A stretch of DNA of 64,000 nt from Arthrobacter sp. 24S4-2 (GCF_005280255.1 NZ_CP040018.1:744001-808000), one strand, 5' to 3'; positions 45,242 through 53,402 are shown, counted from the stretch's first letter. Program-made: numbers and translations. Notes: generated from the sequence alone by a model not told the origin.

Positions 45242-46770
45242 GACTGTGCCGTTTCTGTGTTGGCCGCGTTGACGGCGGGATCTTCGGGGGCGTTGGTCGT
45301 GGCCGCGCCTGGGGCTGCAACCCCGGCTTCGGCCCCGGTGGGCGAGTCCCCGGTGGGCGAGTCCCCGGTGGGCGAGGCCCCGGATTGCGGGGCCTCGGAC
45401 GGCGACGCCGCAGGCGGCGCGGCCGTACGGCCGTGCCGGAAGACCCAAAGGCGGAACAGCAGGAACTTCAGGGCGGTGGCGGCCAGGTTCGCCGCTGTCA
45501 CCGTGGCGATCTCCAGCCACCGCTCCGGTGCGGTCGCTGAACTGCCGTGCACCAGCGCCAGCGCCCCTGAGGTCAGTGCCAGCCCGATGCCGAACACAAT
45601 CAGGCCTTCGAAGTGGTGGCGGGCAACGCCGGCGCCGCCCTGGATGCCGAACGTGAAGCGGCGGTTGGCGGCCGTGTTGGCCACAGCCGTGACCAGGAGT
45701 GCCACGAAGTTGGCCAGCTGCGGATCCATCACACTCCGGCACAGCAGGAAGATGAACGCGTAGGCCACCGTGGAAACCGCGCCGATCGCGCCGAACCGGA
45801 CCAGCTGGCCGAACAGGCTGGCGCTCCGGCTTCTTTCCTGGCTGCGGGAGGCCGCGGGCACCGGCCCCCGGGCCAGGGCTGCCCGGAGCTCGGGCACGGG
45901 AATGCGCCCGGAAACCAGGTCCTTACTGAGGCGGGCCATGCCGCGCAGGTCAGCGAGGGCGGTCTGCACGATGTCCACACTGGAATTGGGGTCGTCGGTC
46001 CAGTCCACCGGGACCTCATGGACGCGGAGTCCGCATTTCTCTGCCAGCACCAGCAGCTCGGTGTCAAAGAACCAGGCGTTGTCCAGGGTGTGCGGAAGGA
46101 TCTGTTGGGCAACGTCCGCGCGGATGGCCTTGAAACCACATTGCGCGTCGCTGAAATGGGCGCCCATGAGTGAATGCAGCAGGAAGTTGTAGCCGCGGGA
46201 AATGAACTCCCGCTTGGGTCCGCGGATCACCCGGGAACTGCGCGTCAGCCGTGTTCCGATCGCCAGGTCCGAATGCCCGGAGATCAGCGGTGCGAGCAGG
46301 GGGCCCAATGCGGCGAGGTCGGTGGACAGGTCCACGTCCATGTAGGCCAGCACGGGTGACGGGGACGCCAGCCATACCCTGCGCAGGGCGTTGCCCCGGC
46401 CTTTCTCCGCCAGGTGGATCACTGTCACCTCGCGCAGCTCCCGGGCCACCCGCTCGGCGGCCTGAAGCGTGGAGTCTGTGCTGGCGTTGTCGGCCACGGT
46501 GATCCGGAACGTGTGCGGAAATGTGTTGCTGAGGCAGGCGTGCAGACGCCGCAGGCACTGCTCCAGGTCCCGTTCCTCGTTGTACACCGGGATGGTCACG
46601 TCCAGAACGGGGGCGGCCGTCCCGGCCCGGGCTGCCATCCTCGTATCGATGGGGGACCGGCGGGTACTTCCCGCCGCAAACAACGCCGGCGGGATGCCTG
46701 TTGCGGCGTGAGCTTCGGCCACTGCTGGCGGTTGCTGCAGGGTTCCTGTGGCTTGGTCTGTGAGCGTCAT
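45238..46770 (-). CDS. GT2 polyprenyl-phosphate glycosyltransferase fused to GtrA
   Basis: The product has 510 residues. Residues ~55-300 form a DPM/GtrB-type GT2: VTIPVYNEERDLEQCLRRL, TVADNASTDST, YMDVDLSTDL (the DxD metal site), and GYNFLLHSLMGAHFSDAQCGFKAIR. A GtrA-like four-helix domain (about 325-450) follows: VRFGAIGAVSTVAYAFIFLLC and NRRFTF. The protein should load a lipid-linked sugar and assist its flip. The C-terminal tail is low complexity with a tandem SPTGD repeat. It heads the three-gene operon with two GT39 enzymes, as ykcC does for ykcB in Bacillus. Confidence 0.9.
   Translation of the reverse strand: MTLTDQATGTLQQPPAVAEAHAATGIPPALFAAGSTRRSPIDTRMAARAGTAAPVLDVTIPVYNEERDLEQCLRRLHACLSNTFPHTFRITVADNASTDSTLQAAERVARELREVTVIHLAEKGRGNALRRVWLASPSPVLAYMDVDLSTDLAALGPLLAPLISGHSDLAIGTRLTRSSRVIRGPKREFISRGYNFLLHSLMGAHFSDAQCGFKAIRADVAQQILPHTLDNAWFFDTELLVLAEKCGLRVHEVPVDWTDDPNSSVDIVQTALADLRGMARLSKDLVSGRIPVPELRAALARGPVPAASRSQERSRSASLFGQLVRFGAIGAVSTVAYAFIFLLCRSVMDPQLANFVALLVTAVANTAANRRFTFGIQGGAGVARHHFEGLIVFGIGLALTSGALALVHGSSATAPERWLEIATVTAANLAATALKFLLFRLWVFRHGRTAAPPAASPSEAPQSGASPTGDSPTGDSPTGAEAGVAAPGAATTNAPEDPAVNAANTETAQS
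45335..45379. repeat. 15-bp tandem repeat, three copies
   Basis: CCGGTGGGCGAGTCC is repeated head to tail three times (45335-45349, 45350-45364, 45365-45379, the last with one change). It encodes the SPTGD repeat in the GT2-GtrA tail and is a likely length-variable site. Confidence 0.85.
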
Positions 46771-46955
46771 GATTCAAGAGTGACGCCGGCTCATATGAGG
46801 GATTTAGGCCCAAGCTGTGCAGGGGCTGTGGAACTTGGGTTACCCGGCCAACGCCCGGCCAGCGCCCTGCCGGAACCCTGCCGGAAACGCCGAATGGCCC
46901 CGAATCACGTGGATTCGAGGCCCTCGGTTGCCAACAGAGCGGGAATGCGCCCCGC

Positions 46956-47735
46956 TTAGTACCAGTTGTTGGCGAGGTGGAAGTCCAGGGCGCCACAGGG
47001 GGAGCCGTAACGCTCCTTGACGTAGTTCAGGCCCCAGTTGATCTGGGTGCGGAAGTTGGTCAGGTAGTCCCCGCCCGCGCTCGCCATTTTTTCGGCCGGC
47101 AGCGACTGGACGATGCCGTACGCGCCGCTGCTGGCGTTCGTGGCCGTTGTCTTCCAGTCGGATTCCTTGGTCCACAGCGCGTTGAGGCACTGCATCTGGT
47201 CCGCGGCCCAGCCGTAGCCGCCAAGCTGGGAGGCCGCGTACTCCTGTGCGCCGGCGGGATCGTCAACCGCAACCGGCGGGGCAGGGGCCGGGGCAGGTTC
47301 CGCGGCCGGCGCAGGAGCAGGAGCCGCAGCAGGTGCCGGTGCCGGTGCTTCATGTGCCTTTTCAGCGGCCGGCTTGTCGGCTGACTGCGGCGCCACTGTG
47401 ACGGAGGACGGGGCGGGCATGGCGGAGACCAGCACCTTTTCGAACGCGAGCTTGGACTCGACGTCGGAGGTGGCAGCGGTACTTCCGGCCGACGCTGCGG
47501 CGGTCACGGAGGAAACAGGCTCGGAAGCCTGGCCGGCGGCGCCGACACCGATGAGCACGGCGCACGCGGTGGCCACCACCGCCGCCCGCTTGCCGGAGCC
47601 TTGCAGGCCTGCGGCAATCCGGGACAGCGGGGACGTTGTTTTGGCTGATGCGGCGCGGTGGCGCGAACGTTTAACGGGCGCCGCGGACTCCCGTGAAGCG
47701 CGCGCTGGACGTACTTCTGGCGTGGATTTAGTCAT
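46956..47735 (-). CDS. Secreted lytic transglycosylase-like cell-wall hydrolase
   Basis: The 259-residue protein has a basic N-terminal region, then a signal/anchor helix KRAAVVATACAVLIGVGAAGQAS near residue 50, an Ala/Pro-rich linker (APAPAPAAEPAPAPAPP, residues ~130-155) and a C-terminal SLT-like domain of ~95 residues. The domain includes CLNALWTKESDWKTTATNASSGAYGIVQSLP (catalytic Glu in TKESDW) and INWGLNYVKERYGSPCGALDFHLANNWY. It is the actinobacterial transglycosylase/Rpf-like type that remodels peptidoglycan. GAGAGG precedes the ATG. A ydaO-type riboswitch upstream implies control by cyclic di-AMP. Confidence 0.88.
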   Translation of the reverse strand: MTKSTPEVRPARASRESAAPVKRSRHRAASAKTTSPLSRIAAGLQGSGKRAAVVATACAVLIGVGAAGQASEPVSSVTAAASAGSTAATSDVESKLAFEKVLVSAMPAPSSVTVAPQSADKPAAEKAHEAPAPAPAAAPAPAPAAEPAPAPAPPVAVDDPAGAQEYAASQLGGYGWAADQMQCLNALWTKESDWKTTATNASSGAYGIVQSLPAEKMASAGGDYLTNFRTQINWGLNYVKERYGSPCGALDFHLANNWY

Positions 47736-47744
47736 GATTGCCTC

Positions 47745-47908
47745 TCGATGCCGGCGGAGTTAGCTGTCGGGTTCGGATGAGGTCATCCGGCCGCACGGAA
47801 CTTCACGTGTCGGCTTCACCCCAAGGGCGGCTGATGCAGAATGCCCGGAGACCTGGGTCCCCCGCCTCTGCCTGATCAGGAGGAAATCCGGGAAGCGGCA
47901 GAGTTTGG
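47745..47908 (-). promoter_or_regulatory. Cyclic di-AMP (ydaO/yuaA) riboswitch
   Basis: On the minus strand the leader of the transglycosylase gene contains the class hallmarks in order: CCGCTTCC, GCGGGGGACCCAG, TTGGGGTGAA, a stem around AAGTTCC, and CCGAACCCGACAGCTAAC followed by TCCGCCGGC just before the ribosome site. These blocks match the conserved core of the ydaO-yuaA aptamer, and in actinobacteria these riboswitches typically precede cell-wall hydrolase/Rpf genes. The 5' boundary is approximate. Binding of c-di-AMP would be expected to switch expression off. Confidence 0.85.
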
Positions 47909-48078
47909 CGTCCATCCCGGTATGCGGCCGGAACGGTGGCCGCACTCCAAAAACCGTACAGGAGGTCGGAGCTTAAGTCACATTTGGATAACGGAGATCA
48001 CAACGGCGGCGCGTTGACTTGCGTCCAGCGCACAGGAACGTCGCGAAGCGGAACCGCAGAATCAGTGCCGAACAAGGA

Positions 48079-48116
48079 ACGGTCCGGCCGGTGCTGTTGG
48101 GCACCGGCCGGACCGT
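48079..48116 (-). terminator. Terminator hairpin of the two-component operon
   Basis: A perfect 16-bp stem ACGGTCCGGCCGGTGC / GCACCGGCCGGACCGT (48079-48094 with 48101-48116) and a 6-nt loop lie about 20 nt past the histidine-kinase stop. The minus strand continues TTCCTTGTTC. Confidence 0.75.
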
Positions 48117-48138
48117 GGGTCAAAACTGCGTCAGGAGC

Positions 48139-49674
48139 TTAGGCCACGGACCGTTCACCGGGAAGCCGGAGTGCGAACTCGGTGCGGCCAGGGCGGGACG
48201 TGACCTCGACAGTGCCGCCGTGGGCTTCCATGATCGACTGCACGATCGACAGGCCCAGCCCGCTGGTCCCTTCCGCGGCCGCCGCTCCCGCGGCGGCAGT
48301 ACCGGATGCTGAGCCTTCCGGGCCGGTGCGTGCTGCGTCCGCCCGGGCAAAACGGGCAAAAACCCTGCCCACGAATTCGGGCGGGATCCCCCCGCCGTTG
48401 TCCGTCACGGTCACCACGGCACTGCCGTCAGCGGAACGCATGACGCCCGTGACCACAGTGGTCCCGGGACCGGTGTGCTTGCGGGCGTTGGAGAGGAGGT
48501 TGGCCAGCACCTGGTGCAGCTGCTTGGAATCGCCGCGGACAACCACCGGCTCCTCGGGCAGTTCCAGCTGCCAGATGCGGTCCGGCGCCATGACTTTCTC
48601 ATCGCTGACGGTTTCCACCACCAGCTGGGTCAGGTCCACATCGCTGAGCTTGAGGGGCTGGCCTTCGTCCAGCCGGGCCAGCAGCAGGAGATCCTCCACC
48701 AGGGTGGTCATGCGTTCGGACTGGCTCTGCACCCGCGCCAGCGATTTCTTGCCGTCCGGTGTGAAGTCCTCGGTCATCCGCATGAGTTCGGTATAGCCGC
48801 GGATGGCGGTGAGCGGCGTGCGCAGTTCATGTGAGGCGTCCGCCACGAACTGGCGGACCTTGGTCTCGCTCTGCTGCCGGGCCTCGAGCGCCTTGGACAC
48901 GTTGTCCAGCATGAGGTTGAGTGCATGGCCCACGCTGCCCACTTCAGTTCCGGGATGGGCGTTCGACGGCGGTACGCGCACTGCGAGAGCCACTTCACCG
49001 GCGTCGAGCGGCAGTTTCGAAACCTGCGTGGCGACTTCCGAGAGCTGCTCCAGCGGCTTCATGGTGCGGCGGATGAGCACGGTGCCGGCCAGACCGATGA
49101 GCACCAGCCCGCCGAACGACACAACCACCATGGTCCACACCAGTGAATTGAGGGTGTTCTGTTTTGCGGCGAGGGGAAGCCCGGTAACGATCACGTCGCC
49201 GTAGGGCGCCTCAACGGCCACCAGGCGGTAGGAACCGGTGGACAGGGTGCGGTCCACCGGATTTCCGTCATGGCGGAGGTCCAGGAGGATCTGGTCGTCT
49301 TCCGGGGACAGCGATGCCGGGGTTGCGTCGTTGGCGAGGAACCCGGCGCTGCTGACGTTGCCATTGTTGATGCGGGCTATGAGGGTTCCGATGCCTTGGC
49401 CCCTGCCCTCCAGCGGGTCCGGCCCGGGGCCGTTCGGATTGCCGAGCCGTGGCCGCCCTGCCTCGCTCGAGAGCCTTGATGCTTGGCCCAGGCGCTCGTC
49501 GAGCTGACGGGTCAGGAAGGAGTCCATGGACGCGTAGCTGAACAGGCCGATGGCGCCGCAGATGGCCACGAGCAGGGCCATCGCCACAAGCACCAGCCGG
49601 GTGCGCAGGTGCCAGGTTGAGGGATCCAGCCAGCGGCGGCCGTCCTTGCGGATTTCGCCGGAAAGTGTGGGCAC
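48139..49674 (-). CDS. Sensor histidine kinase (HAMP-HisKA-HATPase)
   Basis: The product has 511 residues. Transmembrane helix 1 (LVLVAMALLVAICGAIGLFSY) spans about residues 27-48 and helix 2 (MVVVSFGGLVLIGLAGTVLI) about 180-202; between them is a ~130-residue external sensor domain with a Gly/Pro-rich stretch. HAMP follows, then HisKA with FVADASHELRTPLTAIRGY (phospho-acceptor His near 285), and HATPase_c with LLSNARKHTGPGT (N box), VTDNGGGIPPEF (G1) and GTSGLGLSIVQSI (G2). It starts 3 nt after the response-regulator stop. The signal is unknown. Confidence 0.95.
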   Translation of the reverse strand: MPTLSGEIRKDGRRWLDPSTWHLRTRLVLVAMALLVAICGAIGLFSYASMDSFLTRQLDERLGQASRLSSEAGRPRLGNPNGPGPDPLEGRGQGIGTLIARINNGNVSSAGFLANDATPASLSPEDDQILLDLRHDGNPVDRTLSTGSYRLVAVEAPYGDVIVTGLPLAAKQNTLNSLVWTMVVVSFGGLVLIGLAGTVLIRRTMKPLEQLSEVATQVSKLPLDAGEVALAVRVPPSNAHPGTEVGSVGHALNLMLDNVSKALEARQQSETKVRQFVADASHELRTPLTAIRGYTELMRMTEDFTPDGKKSLARVQSQSERMTTLVEDLLLLARLDEGQPLKLSDVDLTQLVVETVSDEKVMAPDRIWQLELPEEPVVVRGDSKQLHQVLANLLSNARKHTGPGTTVVTGVMRSADGSAVVTVTDNGGGIPPEFVGRVFARFARADAARTGPEGSASGTAAAGAAAAEGTSGLGLSIVQSIMEAHGGTVEVTSRPGRTEFALRLPGERSVA

Positions 49675-49677
49675 CGC

Positions 49678-50418
49678 TCAATCCGCCGGTTTGATGACGT
49701 AGCCCGCGCCGCGGACTGTGTGGATCATGGGCGGGTGCGTGGCATCCACCTTCTTGCGCAGGTAGGAGATGTACAGCTCCACGATGTTTGCCTGGCCGCC
49801 GAAGTCGTAGTCCCACACGCGGTCCAGGATCTGTGCCTTGCTGACCACGCGCTTGGGGTTCTCCATCAGGTAGCGGAGGAGCTCGAACTGGGTGGCTGTC
49901 AGCTGCAGTTCTTCGCCGGCACGGGTCACCTCCCTGGTGTCCACGTTGAGGACGAGGTCGCCCACCACCAGCTCGGCGGTGTCCATGGCGGCCACACCGG
50001 AACGCTGGACCAGCCGGTGCAGGCGCAGGAGCACTTCCTCCATGCTGAACGGTTTGGTCACGTAGTCGTCCCCGCCGGCCGCGAGGCCCAGAATACGGTC
50101 CTGGACGGCATCCTTGGCCGTCAGGAAGAGCGCCGGTACTTCCGGCGCGAAGGCGCGGATCCTGCTGAGCAGCTCTACGCCGTCGAACCCTGGCAGCATC
50201 ACGTCCAGCACCAGGACGTCGGGGCGGAAGTCCCTGGCGAGTTTCACGGCCGCCGGGCCGTCCCCGGCGACGGCAACGGACCAGCCTGCCATCCGCAGCC
50301 CCATGCTCATGAGCTCGGAGAGGCTTGGTTCGTCGTCAACCACCAGGGCGCGGATGGGGGAGCCGTCCGGGTGGGTGAGCTGGGGAAGGTTGTTAGTCAT
50401 GGAGTGCGAAGTGGCCAT
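49678..50418 (-). CDS. OmpR-family response regulator
   Basis: The product has 246 residues. The receiver domain (~22-135) shows ALVVDDEPSLSEL (acidic pair), the phospho-acceptor Asp72 in VLVLDVMLPGFDG, Thr/Ser in ALFLTAKD and Lys in VTKPFSMEE. The C-terminal winged helix (~150-245) reads LTATQFELLRYLMENPKRVVSKAQIL...YISYLRKKVD...TVRGAGYVIK. It is the first gene of the pair with the histidine kinase. The divergent Gly-rich secreted protein across a 246-nt gap is a likely target. Confidence 0.95.
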   Translation of the reverse strand: MATSHSMTNNLPQLTHPDGSPIRALVVDDEPSLSELMSMGLRMAGWSVAVAGDGPAAVKLARDFRPDVLVLDVMLPGFDGVELLSRIRAFAPEVPALFLTAKDAVQDRILGLAAGGDDYVTKPFSMEEVLLRLHRLVQRSGVAAMDTAELVVGDLVLNVDTREVTRAGEELQLTATQFELLRYLMENPKRVVSKAQILDRVWDYDFGGQANIVELYISYLRKKVDATHPPMIHTVRGAGYVIKPAD

Positions 50419-50664
50419 GGTACAACTCTCCGATCTGCGGTTTAGCCGGCGCTATGGGGATCCTGTGGGCCGGCTGTGAATCCCAGCCTAGCGAGCTGGA
50501 CGCCCGGCGGGCCTACCTCCGGCGGTTCGGCGTGGGTTTCCTTCCCGGCCGGCCGGTTCCAGCGCGGCGAGCTCACAGGCGGCCCTGTTGCCCCGCACAG
50601 CCCATGCACAGGAACGGTTCGGAGTCTGGAGTGGACAGAGTCACCCCGCTCAAAGGAGTACGCG

Positions 50665-51516
50665 ATGAATAGCGACAACAACCGGCCGGTTCCCCCAAAC
50701 CCCGAAGGCACGCCCGAAGGCCAGCAACCCCCGGCAAATGCCGGATGGGGAGCGCCGCCGTCGGCCAATGCCCCTGAACCGCAGCCGACAGACCCCCTGG
50801 CGACGCACAACTTGCCGGCGGCGGGGTGGGGGTCAACCCGTCCCTCCGGCGGCTGGGGCGCACCGGCCTCCGCTGGATCATTCCCTGCTGGGTCGTTTTC
50901 CGCGAAAGGGCCGGACGGTCGTTCAAAGCCCTGGACCAGGAAGCGTGGACTGGTAGTGGCCGGTGCCGCGGCAGTTCTCGCCGGCGGGGCCGGTGTGGGA
51001 GTTTACGCCTTGACGTCGGGCGCCGCAGCAGCGGAGACTGCGACGGACGGTCAGGCCCTGCCGGGAACGGCGCCGGGCGCCCGTGGCGGCACGCAGGGCG
51101 GCTTTGCCGGCGGGATGCCCGCCCAGGGCGGTCCGGGCAACTTCGCCCCGGGCGGACTGGGAGGCATGGGGAGCGGGGTGTCGGCCGCGGTTCACTCCGA
51201 ATATGTTGTCCTTCAGGACGGCGCCTACGTCACCAAAGTTGAGCAGCAGGGAACAGTCGCTGAGGTCAGCTCGGACTCCGTGACTGTCAAGAGCACGGAC
51301 GGGTTCAGCCGCACCTATTCGCTGGGTTCGGATGTGGTGGTGAGCAATGTGCAGCAAAGGCGTCAACAGGCCGGCGGAACGTCAACCAGCCAGCTGACCG
51401 TGGCGGACATCGTCTCCGGAGCCACGGTCAGGATCGTGGCAGGTAAGGACTCCAACGGCTTCCCGGCCGAGTCCGTTCAGCTCGTGGCGGCGACGCTTAC
51501 CGGCCAGTCCAACTGA
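50665..51516 (+). CDS. Membrane-anchored secreted Gly/Met/Pro-rich protein
   Basis: The product is 283 residues from ATG 50665, with AAAGGAG 8 nt upstream. A Pro/Asn/Gly-rich cytosolic N-terminus of ~90 residues carries tryptophan-glycine repeats (GWGAPPS, GWGSTRPSGGWGAP). A single helix KRGLVVAGAAAVLAGGAGVGVYAL (~92-115) follows. The external part has a Gly/Met/Pro-rich stretch (GGTQGGFAGGMPAQGGPG) and a C-terminal ~100-residue beta-rich domain (EQQGTVAEVSSDSVTVKSTDGFSRTYSL...VRIVAGKDSNGFPAESVQLV) resembling DUF5666-type modules. It faces the two-component system and may be its target. Confidence 0.75.
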   Translation: MNSDNNRPVPPNPEGTPEGQQPPANAGWGAPPSANAPEPQPTDPLATHNLPAAGWGSTRPSGGWGAPASAGSFPAGSFSAKGPDGRSKPWTRKRGLVVAGAAAVLAGGAGVGVYALTSGAAAAETATDGQALPGTAPGARGGTQGGFAGGMPAQGGPGNFAPGGLGGMGSGVSAAVHSEYVVLQDGAYVTKVEQQGTVAEVSSDSVTVKSTDGFSRTYSLGSDVVVSNVQQRRQQAGGTSTSQLTVADIVSGATVRIVAGKDSNGFPAESVQLVAATLTGQSN

Positions 51517-51777
51517 ACTGGCGGGGGCTCAAGGAGACAATTTTTCCGTGAAGCCCGGCCAGGGGCTGGACATCCGCGCCGAGGAGTTTTGGCTATTTCA
51601 GCTATTCCATACATGCTGATTTTTTGCGCGAGAAACCGCTGTTTGGAAGAATAATATTCGGAATACGGCAGAATCCGATCGATCGTTCTGAAAAACACTT
51701 GTTATTTTATTGTCAATTCAGAATCGTGATTTAGGCCACATTGCGGGATTTCATCTCACGATGCGGACGATAGCGTC

Positions 51778-51806
51778 CATTGTTACTTGCAAGTTGTCAT
51801 TGTTAC
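51778..51806. repeat. CATTGTTAC direct repeat, 20-bp spacing
   Basis: CATTGTTAC occurs at 51778-51786 and again at 51798-51806, each followed by TTGC or GTTGC. The 20-bp spacing equals two helical turns, as expected for tandem binding of an OmpR-type winged-helix protein. Confidence 0.5.
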
Positions 51807-51822
51807 GTTGCACACTTCAATT

Positions 51823-51915
51823 GTGAACAAGAACTCAACAGCACCTGCAGCCGCAGAATCCTGGACCAGCCCACCCGCTGGCGAAGACATGCGCTGTTGT
51901 CGAATGCACGCCTAA
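51823..51915 (+). CDS. Possible 30-codon upstream ORF ending MRCCRMHA
   Basis: A GTG-started frame encodes 30 residues and ends EDMRCCRMHA-stop, 132 nt upstream of the wHTH gene. No clear ribosome site precedes GTG or the internal ATG 51889, so leaderless translation would be needed. The adjacent cysteine codons near the end are reminiscent of cysteine-sensing leader peptides in actinobacteria. It may equally be chance. Confidence 0.25.
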   Translation: MNKNSTAPAAAESWTSPPAGEDMRCCRMHA

Positions 51916-52047
51916 CTTCCCCACCCCCGAGAAGTTTTTAGGCATTCGCCCCAAGCCCAGCGTCGGGCGCCCCTCCCCAGATTTCATTGCGGGGAAAGCC
52001 AGCATTCGAGCCGCGATGACGGCCATTCACATTGAGGTAAGCATTCC

Positions 52048-52914
52048 ATGTCAGTTGCATCTGGATACGTCCACATCTCCGTCCGAAACGCCAACAAGGG
52101 TGGCCAGCCTTCAGGCCTCCGCCAGGGATTCGGCGCCCGCCCGGCGTTTGCCCCGGCAGCGCCGAACAGCAGCTTCCCGGCCCCCGGCTACGCGCCGCAG
52201 GGCTACAACCCCAATTCGTATGGCCAGTTGCGTGCCGTCCCTGCCGCCGAAGCCCCGCAGACGGCACCCACGCCCGTGATTGCACCTGCCAACGGAAGCG
52301 CAGTACGACCGGTCGCGAATGAAAACGTGGCCCGTGGATTCGTGCTCTACATGGGCATCGACGAGGAAACGGCCGCAGCAGCAGGCACCTCCATTGCCAA
52401 GCTTGCCCAGGAAATCCGCGCCTATGCGCAGTCCCTCGTCAACGGTGCGGAAAGCTACGCGGCAGTGGCGGTAGCCCCCGCCAGCGCCCCGGGTTCCGCG
52501 CTCGACGTCGTCCGGTCCACCTTCGGTGACCCCACCGTGTCCCGCCAGCGCACGGAGGCCTCCCGCCTGCCGCAGCCGCAGGACCCCCGGCCCTCCGGCG
52601 TCCTCATCGACCTTGCCCGCCGCGAGGTGCACCTCGACGGCGAATCCCTGAACCTGACGTTCAAGGAATTCGAACTCCTCAACTACCTCGTGGAAAACGG
52701 CACCCGCACCGTGGGCCGCGACGAACTGCTCGAAGGCCTGTGGCGCAACGCCGAAGAAGTGCCCAACGAGCGCACCATCGACGTCCACATCCGCCGGCTC
52801 CGCTCCAAGCTGGGACGCCTCGCCAACACGGTCCGCACGGTCCGCGGCCAGGGCTACCGGTTCTACGAGCACCCGGAAGTTGTGGTCTGGGCCGCTCCGG
52901 AATACTCCATCTAG
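52048..52914 (+). CDS. Orphan OmpR-type winged-helix regulator without receiver domain
   Basis: The product has 288 residues. The N-terminal ~85 are Pro/Ala/Gly/Asn-rich and disordered (GFGARPAFAPAAPNSSFPAPGYAPQGYNPN). Residues ~95-150 form a small helical region, VARGFVLYMGIDEETAAAAGTSIAKLAQEIRAYAQSLV. The C-terminal ~100 residues are a trans_reg_C wHTH: LIDLARREVHLDGESLNLTFKEFELLNYLVENGTRTVGRDELLEGLW...RTIDVHIRRLRSKLGRL...TVRGQGYRFYE. There is no phosphorylatable receiver, so another input must control it. It has a long AT-rich leader and a strong terminator. Confidence 0.88.
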   Translation: MSVASGYVHISVRNANKGGQPSGLRQGFGARPAFAPAAPNSSFPAPGYAPQGYNPNSYGQLRAVPAAEAPQTAPTPVIAPANGSAVRPVANENVARGFVLYMGIDEETAAAAGTSIAKLAQEIRAYAQSLVNGAESYAAVAVAPASAPGSALDVVRSTFGDPTVSRQRTEASRLPQPQDPRPSGVLIDLARREVHLDGESLNLTFKEFELLNYLVENGTRTVGRDELLEGLWRNAEEVPNERTIDVHIRRLRSKLGRLANTVRTVRGQGYRFYEHPEVVVWAAPEYSI

Positions 52915-52929
52915 TCCTTAACTCCGCGC

Positions 52930-52964
52930 AAAGCGCCTGTCCCCTTGTTGGGGACGGGCGCTTT
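52930..52964 (+). terminator. Intrinsic terminator of the wHTH gene
   Basis: AAAGCGCCTGTCCCC (52930-52944) pairs with GGGGACGGGCGCTTT (52950-52964) over 15 bp with one wobble and a 5-nt loop TTGTT, 16 nt after the stop. It is followed by CGCTTTCG. Confidence 0.85.
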
Positions 52965-53141
52965 CGCTTTCGCGGTCCTTTCGGGCGCCGCGCTTCAAGC
53001 GGCGGGCTCTTGGCGTATGTGCCTCCGCGGCTGATGGGTGTTGGTGGGGAGGGCTTCGGCTTCGGTGCGGTCCTATGACCCTGTTGGTGCGGGGTGGGGC
53101 GGCGTAGTCTCTGATCGTCCATCCGACCATCAGGAGGAGCT

Positions 53142-53345
53142 ATGTCTGTTGCACGCATTACCACCCTGAGCGCTAACTCGAAGACCTCGTTTGATGATGC
53201 CATCAAGGAAGGCATCGACCGGGCCAACAAGACGCTTCGGGGTGTCACGGGCGCGTGGGTGAAGGAACAGAAGGTCGAAATCGCGGACGGCGCCGTCGTT
53301 GCCTGGCACGTGGTGCTCGAAGTGACGTTTGTACTGGAGGGCTAA
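53142..53345 (+). CDS. Dodecin flavin-storage protein
   Basis: The product has 67 residues: MSVARITTLSANSKTSFDDAIKEGIDRANKTLRGVTGAWVKEQKVEIADG...VVLEVTFVLEG. This is the full dodecin sequence pattern, including the conserved Trp of GAWV that stacks on the flavin ring. Dodecins form hollow dodecamers that bind FMN/FAD or CoA. AGGAGGAGCT precedes the ATG. It lies 57 nt ahead of the SixA-like gene. Confidence 0.95.
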   Translation: MSVARITTLSANSKTSFDDAIKEGIDRANKTLRGVTGAWVKEQKVEIADGAVVAWHVVLEVTFVLEG

Positions 53346-53402
53346 ACCTCGTGCAGGGCGGCCGTGACCTGAGGGGCAGGGCCGCCGCACTAGGATTGGT
53401 GC

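Larger units (their letters stand above)
51517..52047. other. Long AT-rich intergenic region upstream of the orphan wHTH gene
   Basis: The 531 nt between the secreted protein and the wHTH regulator contain no convincing full gene. About 51590-51830 is markedly AT-richer than anything else in the window (runs such as TTATTTTATTG and GAATAATATTC). It holds the direct repeat at 51778-51806 and the short reading frame at 51823-51915. A complex promoter or xenogeneic-silencer (Lsr2-type) target is a reasonable inference. Confidence 0.6.
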
